A DNA stretch of 47,703 nt from UBA1149 sp963579235 (lineage in GTDB: Bacteria; Desulfobacterota; Binatia; UBA1149), in NCBI GenBank assembly GCA_963579235.1, contig CAUZFM010000008.1:1-47703 (forward strand), given 5' to 3'. The translations under genes were made by a program, and so were the position numbers. Below are positions 7,977-15,236 of the stretch, piece by piece. Below the pieces are notes generated by a model, which saw only the letters and a list, made by a program, of their open reading frames with translations, did no database searches and was not told the DNA's origin. Numbering within the stretch: position 1 is the first letter of the stretch; the number at the start of each line of letters is the position of its first letter.

Positions 7977-8824
7977 TGAACGTCTCGCTGCCAGATCTCA
8001 TCAAGTCCCGCTTCGAGCTGCCGCAGCAATTCGCCAGCCGCAGTGCCGCGGGCCGAAGCGGGTTGTTTCACCTCCGGTAACTCTCGTCCCGGAAACAGGG
8101 CATTCCAGCGCTGCAGCAAGCGTCGGAGCAGGGCGCCCTGGGTCACAGAGCAAGCATAGTCTTCGGACAACTTCTGCCATACTGCCGGTGGTGCGAGTCG
8201 GCTTGCCCTCCGCTCGGCCGGGACCCTCAAGTCAGCCACCATCGAAACTACATCCTCAACCGCGAGTTCCAGCAGGGACTCGACCCTGTTCTTGCTCAAC
8301 CCTGCGGTCGACAGGGGCTGGGCCCGGTTGTCGGACACGACCTTCAGGCAGTGCACGAGTTCCGTGCTCGAGTAGCGCAGGGCCGTCGCCATGAAGGCAG
8401 ACCCTTCCATGTCGTGAAGAAACCCCGGACGGTAATCGCTGCTCGGTCTGTCTACGGTCAAAAGCGGGGCCGTGGCCAGGGCCAGGCCCGCCGGCAGCGC
8501 CGGGTAACGCACCCTGCCACCCGCCTCTTCGTGAACAGATTCGGCCACCAGTACGCGCCCGATCTCCTCCTCCCCGTGCCCGGCAATACCGACGTTGAGC
8601 CAAGCCGAACAGACTGGGTGTCCCGACAACTCCTGCAACGTTACGACCCCCGCGGCTGCGTTTACCCTGCCGATGCCGGCCTGCAGGAGGAAAGTTTCGC
8701 GCGCGTAATCACACCAGGCCCTGAATCCGCCTTCAACCGGCAGCGACTTCAAAGCAAGGCCACGCAGCAAAGGCGCGGCTTCACAGCCCATGGCTACAAC
8801 CAGGTTTACGGTCGCCGCGCTCAT
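7973..8824 (-). CDS. Nucleoside phosphorylase/nucleosidase (MTAN-like)
   Basis: A PNP/UDP-phosphorylase superfamily protein of 283 residues. The family marks are NVGIAGHGEEEIG (77-89), the ribose-binding MEGSAF (E140) and the catalytic-acid region KVVSDN (D165). These match 5'-methylthioadenosine/S-adenosylhomocysteine nucleosidases and related phosphorylases. About 90 residues follow the core and are not recognised. It lies three genes after spermidine synthase, whose by-product is methylthioadenosine, so methylthioadenosine cleavage is a reasonable inference; a futalosine or 5'-deoxyadenosine substrate is the main alternative. Overlaps both neighbours by four bases, so it is translationally coupled. 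Confidence 0.8.
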   Translation of the reverse strand: MSAATVNLVVAMGCEAAPLLRGLALKSLPVEGGFRAWCDYARETFLLQAGIGRVNAAAGVVTLQELSGHPVCSAWLNVGIAGHGEEEIGRVLVAESVHEEAGGRVRYPALPAGLALATAPLLTVDRPSSDYRPGFLHDMEGSAFMATALRYSSTELVHCLKVVSDNRAQPLSTAGLSKNRVESLLELAVEDVVSMVADLRVPAERRASRLAPPAVWQKLSEDYACSVTQGALLRRLLQRWNALFPGRELPEVKQPASARGTAAGELLRQLEAGLDEIWQRDVQ

Positions 8825-9666
8825 CGTTGGTACCTGCCGAGTTCGGCCGCGCGTGCACGGAGCGCGGAGGCCTCCTGTACCCTTCCCCTGCGCTCAGACC
8901 CGGCGGCGAGAATATCGAGTCGGCGGCGCGCCTCGGCGGCCGCTGCGCGGCGCCAGCGGGGCTGCAGGGTTCCCGGGAGCAGCACCTTCTCCAGTGCTTT
9001 CACCCGAAACCGGTCCATGGCGGGGTAGCGCGCGGATAATTGGTCGGCGTGACCTCCCCAACGCGTGGCGAGTTTTTCGTCGAGATAGAGCACCGGAAAA
9101 CGAGCGCTGACCCTCAACCAGAGATCGTAGTCTTCGCAAGCAGGCAGGGTTTCGTCGAATACCCCGACCGAGGCAAAAACATCTCGGTGAACCAGCGCGG
9201 TCGAAGGCGATATGCAGCACAGTGGCAGGCACCGCTCGAATACCCAGCCACCGTAACGCGCGTGCTTGCGCATCGGGTTCACGCGCCGACCGTTGCGTAA
9301 CCAGATCTCGTCGCAGTGGCATATTTTCATCGATGGCCGTTGAGAGATGGCAGTCAACTGTCGCTGCAACTTATCGGGGTGCCAGGCGTCGTCCGAATCG
9401 AGAAAGGCCAGCCAGTCCGAGCTGCTGTTTGCAATTCCTCGATTGCGAGCAGCGCTCACGCCCGCGGGCGCCTGCACCAGCAGCTTGACGCCAGGGTAGG
9501 CTTGCTTCACCAGGTCAGCACTTCCGTCGACCGATCCGTCATCGACCACCACTATCTCATCGGCCGGCCGTACCTGGGCCAGCACCGAGTCGAGGGCCCG
9601 GCCGAGCAGCTGCACACGGTCGCGTACCGGAATAACTACCGCTACGGTCTGGCGGCATTCAGTCAT
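8821..9666 (-). CDS. Family 2 glycosyltransferase
   Basis: A 281-residue GT-A fold glycosyltransferase. Visible marks are the start VAVVIPVRDR, the nucleotide-binding VVVDDGSVDGS, GVSAARNRGIA, the metal-binding LAFLDSDDAW and the acceptor-side CEDYDLWLR. Such enzymes transfer a sugar from a nucleotide donor at the cytoplasmic face. The donor and acceptor cannot be read from sequence. The ATG at 9666 overlaps the spermidine synthase stop by eight bases; the longer open frame to 9756 lies within that gene. A glycosyltransferase between polyamine and nucleosidase genes is odd and may hint at a polyamine- or nucleoside-linked glycoconjugate, or simply at operon shuffling. Confidence 0.88.
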   Translation of the reverse strand: MTECRQTVAVVIPVRDRVQLLGRALDSVLAQVRPADEIVVVDDGSVDGSADLVKQAYPGVKLLVQAPAGVSAARNRGIANSSSDWLAFLDSDDAWHPDKLQRQLTAISQRPSMKICHCDEIWLRNGRRVNPMRKHARYGGWVFERCLPLCCISPSTALVHRDVFASVGVFDETLPACEDYDLWLRVSARFPVLYLDEKLATRWGGHADQLSARYPAMDRFRVKALEKVLLPGTLQPRWRRAAAAEARRRLDILAAGSERRGRVQEASALRARAAELGRYQR

Positions 9667-10642
9667 CGGGATTCCGGTTCCTGTAGACCCTGCTGTCAAA
9701 ACGCTCGAACAGGTTTTCGCCGCTGCAAGCGCGCGCCGCAAAAACCGGCAATTCAAAGGCGGCAGATTGGAGACCGGGCTGGTAATAAGAACAGGAGGCG
9801 GCTATTTCCTCAGCGCGTTGCTGGTCAAAGAAGTCCCCCGGCCGGCGTGTAGCCGAGGCCCAGGCCAGGGACCAGCAACCACCAGGGTAAGTAGGAATCA
9901 TCGCGAGATATGAATCCGCCTCGGCGAAGGCTGAGCCGATTTCCCGGTTTATGGCGCCAAGCATGTCCGCGTTCCAGTGGGGCGACTCGGTCTGCGCGGT
10001 CATCACTCCGCCGCTGCGCAAACAAGTGCGTACCGACTCGTAGAACTCGCGTCTGAACAAACCGACCGCGGCGCCCACCGGATCGGTGCTGTCGACTATG
10101 ACAAGGTCAAACGCGGCGGTATGTTCCTTGACGAAGGCAATACCGTCCTCGAACACGCACTCGGCCCTGGCATCGGCGAAAGCTGATTCCGGCCAGGAAA
10201 AATACTGCTCGCAGACCCGACTGACCCGCTCATCGAGCTCACAGAGTACTACTCGCTGCACGCACTGATGCCGCAACACCTCGCGCAGACAACCGCCGTC
10301 GCCCCCCCCTATTATAAGAACGCTAGCGGGATTGGGCATGGCGAGCAGGGGAACATGAACGAGCATCTCGTGGTAGACGAATTCATCACGCTCACTGAGC
10401 ATGAATACATCGTCGAGGGTGAGCACCCTGCCAAAAAAACTGCTGTCGTAGACCGAGATCTTCTGCCAGGGAGATCGTTCTTCGTGGAGCAGGGCGTCCA
10501 TCCTCACCGCGAAGCGAGAAGATCCGTTTGCCTCCTCGGTGAACCACTCACCATCAAAGCCACCGCGCGTCGCCGGCATGAGTCCCCCGTCGAGGAGGGC
10601 CGCTGCCTGGTCGATAGTTCCAGGTTTGTCCGGCGATGCCAT
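9659..10642 (-). CDS. speE: Spermidine synthase
   Basis: Transfers an aminopropyl group from decarboxylated S-adenosylmethionine to putrescine, giving spermidine and methylthioadenosine. Family motifs are all present: the substrate-lid region VLTLDDVFMLSERDEFVYHEM, cofactor-binding LIIGGGDGGCLREV, the acidic LCELDERV and the catalytic VDSTDPVGAA. Length (327) is slightly over the usual 280-300 because of an extra N-terminal 30 residues; an internal ATG at residue 22 may be the true start. Only 9 bases separate it from speD, so the two are co-transcribed. Confidence 0.95.
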   Translation of the reverse strand: MASPDKPGTIDQAAALLDGGLMPATRGGFDGEWFTEEANGSSRFAVRMDALLHEERSPWQKISVYDSSFFGRVLTLDDVFMLSERDEFVYHEMLVHVPLLAMPNPASVLIIGGGDGGCLREVLRHQCVQRVVLCELDERVSRVCEQYFSWPESAFADARAECVFEDGIAFVKEHTAAFDLVIVDSTDPVGAAVGLFRREFYESVRTCLRSGGVMTAQTESPHWNADMLGAINREIGSAFAEADSYLAMIPTYPGGCWSLAWASATRRPGDFFDQQRAEEIAASCSYYQPGLQSAAFELPVFAARACSGENLFERFDSRVYRNRNPDD

Positions 10643-10651
10643 GCCGCGAGG

Positions 10652-11089
10652 TCAGGCCTCGGCCCTGCGCAGCTCGACCAGCTCGCATTCCCGGCTCAGG
10701 ACGTTCACGTCCGTGGCTTCAAAAACACGGTTCTCGTCGATATGCTCGGGCAAGCCTCGTATGATTTCGCGCTGACGTGCGCTACCGGCGTGCAGACTGG
10801 ACGCGAGATAATCAAACGCGTCGCTCGGTACGAGCCCCCCACAGGTGTAGATATCGACTGCCGCGTAACCGTTCTCAGGCCAGGTATGAAGCGACAAGTG
10901 AGATTCGGCAATGACCACCGTACCGCTCACCCCCTGGGGTGCGAAGCGGTGAAAGGTTTCGCCTACTACGCTGGCGCCGACAGTTTCAGCAGCCCCGGTC
11001 ATAATTTTTCGTAAGTTATCGAGATCATCGAGCAGGGGCCTGTCGCAATCATAAAACTCAATAAGAAGATGTCTACCAACCGTTTTCAT
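10652..11089 (-). CDS. speD: S-adenosylmethionine decarboxylase proenzyme
   Basis: Makes decarboxylated S-adenosylmethionine, the aminopropyl donor for spermidine. This is the short prokaryotic class (145 residues). The self-processing site is visible in VIAESHLSLHTWPE, where cleavage between Glu and Ser makes the pyruvoyl cofactor, and the catalytic histidine and cysteine lie in SLHTWPE and DIYTCGG. The ATG giving MKTVGRHLLIEFYDCD is chosen; the longer open frame to 11269 adds unrelated sequence. First gene of the speD-speE-GT-nucleosidase-SPL chain. Confidence 0.95.
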   Translation of the reverse strand: MKTVGRHLLIEFYDCDRPLLDDLDNLRKIMTGAAETVGASVVGETFHRFAPQGVSGTVVIAESHLSLHTWPENGYAAVDIYTCGGLVPSDAFDYLASSLHAGSARQREIIRGLPEHIDENRVFEATDVNVLSRECELVELRRAEA

Positions 11090-11186
11090 CGCTGTTCCTG
11101 CGGTAGCAGCACTTTGCCGCCCTGCCCGGTCCTGCCGCAACCGGCAAAACCACGACCTTGTCCCACTTTCAGCCATATTTTTCCAA

Positions 11187-11205
11187 CAGCGAACAGCAGC
11201 GAACA
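11187..11205. repeat. Tandem CAGCGAACA direct repeat in divergent promoter region
   Basis: CAGCGAACA occurs at 11187-11195 and again at 11197-11205, one helical turn (10 bases) apart, in the 203-base gap between speD and the VKOR fusion gene. Same-face repeats in a promoter gap suggest a regulator site, but the sequence alone does not say which gene it serves. Confidence 0.3.
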
Positions 11206-11292
11206 AGGCCTTTGCTGTGCTCAAACGCAGTAGAAAAAGCTGCGCGAAAGGTACCCACTCTGGCATCATAACGAGAGGAGTTCAGCCAGAAT

Positions 11293-13809
11293 ATGTCAAA
11301 GAAAAACAAGTCCAAGCGAGCAAGTCCTTCCCGGAACACGGAGGCGTTAGAAACGGCTCCGAGCGACCAAGCCGAGGCTGGGGTTTCCGAGCACGCGCCG
11401 GCAATGGTGGCTGCCCTGATCGCCGTATGCGCGGTCGGCCTTGCGGTTGCTGTCTTCCTCGTGCGTCACAAGCTCAAACTCGGCCTGGACCCAAGCTTTG
11501 TTTCTTCCTGCAACCTGGGCGGCGCCCTCAACTGCGATAAGGTAAACGCCTCGAGTTACTCCGAGTTCCTGGGCCTGCCCATCGCCCTTTACGCCGCTCC
11601 GATTTACGCGCTGATGGCTTTCCTGGCACTGCAGGCAATGTCTGCCATCAAGACAGCGACCAACGTTTCGCTGCAGCAAGCCCGTCTTGCCCTTCAGTCA
11701 ACGGCCCTGCTGGCACTCATAGCGGTGGTCTACTCGGTATTCCTGGCCTGGGTTTCCACCGTCTGGCTGCGTGCCTACTGCTTGTACTGTATTGGCCTGT
11801 ACACGGTAAACCTCGCCGCGTTCCTGCTCGCGTGGAAGGCTTCGGGCTCTCCCCTGCCCGAGGTGACCAAGGCGCCCCTGCGCGCACTGGCATCTTTTGC
11901 TGCGCCCATACCTCAGGCATTGCTGGTCGTGGCTGTCAGCGCCGGCGTCGCACTCGGTGCTTACTACACAGCCGGCAGCTCGATGGAGACAGCCTATCGC
12001 GGGGCCATAGACGCCCAGTTTGCCGCGGGTGATTCAGCTTCTACCGGGTCGGCTACTGAGGGCTCGGCCGACAAGCATCCAGTACCGGCCGCCAAAGCGT
12101 CAAAAGTTGCTTCGCCAGCCGTCGCTGGTAGAGGCCACGGAAAAAAGACCTCCGAGGGGTGGAGCATGTTTGAAACCCCGCTCAAGGAAAACGAGTTCTG
12201 GCTCGGCAACCCCGACGCCGATATCACCATCGTAAAGTACGCCGACTTCCAGTGCGCCTACTGCCGGATGCTCTCTAACTCTTTTAAAACGGTGATGGCT
12301 AAGTACGGCGATCGGGTAAGGTTGGTCATGCGCCACTTTCCGATGAACGTAAAGTGCAACCGCTCGATGAAAGGCTTCGACAAGCACCCTGTCGCCTGCG
12401 AGACCGCCTGGGCAGCTCACTGTGCGGGCGAACAGGGACTCTTCTGGAAAATGCACGACCTCATGTACGACAACCAACCCTCGCTCAACGTACAGACGGT
12501 AGACGACTACGCCGCCGAGGCAGGCGCCGACATGGACCGTTTTCGCTCCTGTCTTGAGGCCGAGTCTACCCAGGCTGCGGTCGCGGGGGATGTAGAGACT
12601 GCCTTCAGGGCCGGCATATACGGCACGCCTCGCACTTATATCAACGACAGGCTGGTCACCGGTTCGGCATCGGCCTCGATTTTGGAGTACTACATAGAGA
12701 AGGCTCTCGAAGCCGCCGATTCCGCCGAGGCCGGGGCCGCGACAACGCCCGCGGGCGACGGCAGTTCGATGGTGTCGGTTGGCGACGGTTCGTTCTGGAT
12801 CGACCCTTACGAGGCCGCGATCACCCGCGACGGCCGTGCGGTGAGCCAACCGGGACTTGAACCGGCGCGCATTGATTTCTTTGGCGCCGAGGAAGCCTGC
12901 GGGGCCGCGGGTAAGCGCCTTTGCAGCGAACTCGAATGGGTAAGCGCGTGCAGCGGCAAGACAGCAGTAGACAACAACTCCAACGGCCTCTTTGCCGACG
13001 ACGCCATAGAAGGAAACATGTATCCCTACGGCCCGTACTACGAAGAAGGCCTCTGCAACGACTCGGCCGACAAGCAGACCGGCGAGCCCTCGAACACCGG
13101 TAGCCGGGCCGGCTGCCGCACCGCCTCGGGGCTGTTCGACCTCGCTGGCAACATCGGGGAATGGGCGGACAGCGGCCGCGACCGACGCACCCTGCTCGGC
13201 GGCTACGCATCAAGCAAATCGGGTGCCGCCTGCAACCGACGCACATCGACGGTAGGCCCCGGCAGTCGCAACAAGACCACCGGCTTCCGTTGCTGCTCAG
13301 ACGAGAACGTAACCACGCAACCCGTCGACGCTTCCAAGCTGAGCGATAACGTTACCGACCTGCTCGATACCAGGGCGCCGGTCTTTTCGACTACCGACGC
13401 CGAGGGCAATGTCGTGAGCGAAAGCGCCTACGAAGGAAAACTCACGCTGCTCAACTTTTTCGCTTCCTGGTGTGGGCCATGCAAAAAGGAATTCCCCTTC
13501 CTGACCGAATTCAACAAGGAATACGGCCCGCGCGGCTTCCAGGTCATAAGTGTGGGTGTTGACAGCCTGGCCAGCAAGTCGATCGAGTTTGCGCAAAGCT
13601 ACGAAGCCGATTTCCCCGTTATAACGGACCCGCAAGCCGTCCTTAAGGGCAAATATCTCGTGCACTCGATGCCGGCTACCTTCCTGGTCGACGGCCACGG
13701 AGTGATCCGTTACCAGAGCACCGGCTTCGATCCAGCCGAGGACGAGCCCAGGCTCAGGGCCGCTATAGAAACGTTGCTCAAGGAGCCCAGCGTCGCACAG
13801 GGCGGATAA
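11293..13809 (+). CDS. VKOR-DsbA-SUMF-TlpA four-module envelope redox protein
   Basis: A single 838-residue open frame joining four modules. (1) VKOR-type quinone-linked disulfide generator, residues 37-226, with several membrane helices, loop cysteines C73/C81 and active CLYC at 163-166. (2) DsbA thioredoxin, 290-475, with CAYC at 321-324, cis-proline in YGTPR (P446) and extra cysteines. (3) SUMF/FGE-like domain, about 493-670, with GKRLCSELEWVSACSG and LAGNIGEWADSG, rich in cysteine, but without the paired catalytic cysteines of formylglycine-generating enzyme in the GGYASSKSG segment. (4) TlpA-like thioredoxin, 690-830, with WCGPC (C727/C730) and cis-proline HSMPATF (P794). VKOR-DsbA fusions are known; this full order is not one I recognise. 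Predicted to form and perhaps shuffle disulfides in the periplasm. An AGAGGAG ribosome site precedes ATG. Confidence 0.9.
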   Translation: MSKKNKSKRASPSRNTEALETAPSDQAEAGVSEHAPAMVAALIAVCAVGLAVAVFLVRHKLKLGLDPSFVSSCNLGGALNCDKVNASSYSEFLGLPIALYAAPIYALMAFLALQAMSAIKTATNVSLQQARLALQSTALLALIAVVYSVFLAWVSTVWLRAYCLYCIGLYTVNLAAFLLAWKASGSPLPEVTKAPLRALASFAAPIPQALLVVAVSAGVALGAYYTAGSSMETAYRGAIDAQFAAGDSASTGSATEGSADKHPVPAAKASKVASPAVAGRGHGKKTSEGWSMFETPLKENEFWLGNPDADITIVKYADFQCAYCRMLSNSFKTVMAKYGDRVRLVMRHFPMNVKCNRSMKGFDKHPVACETAWAAHCAGEQGLFWKMHDLMYDNQPSLNVQTVDDYAAEAGADMDRFRSCLEAESTQAAVAGDVETAFRAGIYGTPRTYINDRLVTGSASASILEYYIEKALEAADSAEAGAATTPAGDGSSMVSVGDGSFWIDPYEAAITRDGRAVSQPGLEPARIDFFGAEEACGAAGKRLCSELEWVSACSGKTAVDNNSNGLFADDAIEGNMYPYGPYYEEGLCNDSADKQTGEPSNTGSRAGCRTASGLFDLAGNIGEWADSGRDRRTLLGGYASSKSGAACNRRTSTVGPGSRNKTTGFRCCSDENVTTQPVDASKLSDNVTDLLDTRAPVFSTTDAEGNVVSESAYEGKLTLLNFFASWCGPCKKEFPFLTEFNKEYGPRGFQVISVGVDSLASKSIEFAQSYEADFPVITDPQAVLKGKYLVHSMPATFLVDGHGVIRYQSTGFDPAEDEPRLRAAIETLLKEPSVAQGG

Positions 13810-13827
13810 ACCGGCCCAACAGCAAGG

Positions 13828-15174
13828 CTACTCCAGGTAACCCAGCTGCTTCAATTCCTGTTTCAACCGGGGGTCAAGTTCCTCGATAGCTGCATGCGTT
13901 CCTCGCCGTGGATGACCGGTTGTCCAGTGCTGCAAGCGCTCAAACAAGCGATCTGCTTCGGCCGACCCGCCGAGGTCGTCCTGCTCGCCCGGATCTGATG
14001 ACAGGTCATAGTATTCGCTTCGCCGCTGGTCCATCCAGTGTACGAGCTTTTCCCGATCGCCGCTTATGGCACGAACGTCTCCGCCCTTTCTGCTCGATGG
14101 CCCGGAGACGCGACGAGAACCTGTCTCGCTCACGACGTATTCGAACGCCGGCTTCTCGACGCCCGTGATCAGCCGCGCCAGCGACTCCCCGGAGAAGCCC
14201 GCCCCGCCCAGCCCAACGAGATCAAGCAACGTAGCAGCGACTGCCACTGATGCCGGCACTACCCCGGCGACGCGGGACGGCTCAACGCCGGGCACCCTGA
14301 CCAGCAAGGGCACGCGCACAATCTCGCGATAGAGGCGATAGAGGTGAAAGCAGTGGCCGTGCTCAAAGAACTCTTCGCCGTGGTCCGAGGTGAACATAAC
14401 CACGGTGTTATCACCCAGGCCCCGCTCCGAAAGCCCTTCGAGCAGGCGGCCGAAGGCACGGTCGCCGCGGTGAATTGCGGCGTCGTATTCGAGTATCCAA
14501 CGGTCAAGGTCAGCGGGCCTCTCGCCGCTCTCACAGACCGAAGCCCAGCCCTTGCGTCGGGGCGAGTCGAGGCCAAGGGCGATCCGGTCCTCGGCTTCAG
14601 AGCGATAGGGACGATGGGGCTCAAAACCGTGCACGAAAAGAAAGAACGGCTTGCCGGCGGCCAGCGAGTCCACCCAGGCCAGGGCTGGCTTCACGCCTTC
14701 GCCCATCCGCTTGCCCGGGCTCTTGTAGAGGTCGAAACCACGGTCAAAGCCGAAACGCGCCGACATGTTAGCGCCGCCTGTAAACGCGGCGGTCGCGTAG
14801 CCGCCTTCGCGCATACGTTCAGCCAGGGTGGGCAGGTCGCCTGGCATTTTTACGTTCCCCTCCATTGAAATCACACCGTGTTCCGAGGGATAGAGACCTG
14901 TGAACATCGAGGTGTGGGCAGGCCGGGTCCAGGCCGACTGCGACACGGCGTCCTCGAAAAGCACCGCATCCTGCGCAAACAGATCCAGCTGCGGGGTGGT
15001 CGGTAAACCGTAACCGTAAGCACCCGTGTGGTCAGCACGCAGTGTGTCCATAGACACCAGCAGAACGTTGCAGCCCTCGCAGACCACCGCTTGTTCGGGG
15101 CGACAACCGGCCGCCGGAATCAACAGCCCCAGGATCAGCAGGCAGCTCAGTGATCGAAGGTTCGGCCGGAGCAT
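13828..15174 (-). CDS. Sulfatase-superfamily lipoprotein (Thr-type nucleophile)
   Basis: An alkaline phosphatase/sulfatase superfamily hydrolase. Metal-binding VSMDTLRADH (D43) and FTSDHGEEFFEHGHCFHLY are present. The position normally converted to formylglycine reads T83-R-P-A-H in SAWTRPAHTSMFTG, so it has neither the cysteine nor the serine target of sulfatase maturation and more likely uses threonine, as in phosphoethanolamine transferases and phosphodiesterases. The N-terminus (LLIPAAGC) looks like a lipoprotein signal with C24. It probably cleaves a phosphate or sulfate ester in the periplasm; the substrate is unknown. It converges on the VKOR fusion gene with an 18-base gap and lies downstream of dsbD. 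Confidence 0.87.
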   Translation of the reverse strand: MLRPNLRSLSCLLILGLLIPAAGCRPEQAVVCEGCNVLLVSMDTLRADHTGAYGYGLPTTPQLDLFAQDAVLFEDAVSQSAWTRPAHTSMFTGLYPSEHGVISMEGNVKMPGDLPTLAERMREGGYATAAFTGGANMSARFGFDRGFDLYKSPGKRMGEGVKPALAWVDSLAAGKPFFLFVHGFEPHRPYRSEAEDRIALGLDSPRRKGWASVCESGERPADLDRWILEYDAAIHRGDRAFGRLLEGLSERGLGDNTVVMFTSDHGEEFFEHGHCFHLYRLYREIVRVPLLVRVPGVEPSRVAGVVPASVAVAATLLDLVGLGGAGFSGESLARLITGVEKPAFEYVVSETGSRRVSGPSSRKGGDVRAISGDREKLVHWMDQRRSEYYDLSSDPGEQDDLGGSAEADRLFERLQHWTTGHPRRGTHAAIEELDPRLKQELKQLGYLE

Positions 15175-15236
15175 CCCGACGAGAACTAGCGCCGCCGCCT
15201 ACAACAGGCAAGCCCCGGCATCAGGCCGGCAAGCGA

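Noticed and set aside
12772..15174. FGE-like domain next to a sulfatase as a maturation pair
   Set aside because: The FGE-like domain lacks the catalytic cysteines and the sulfatase has Thr instead of Cys or Ser at the modified site.
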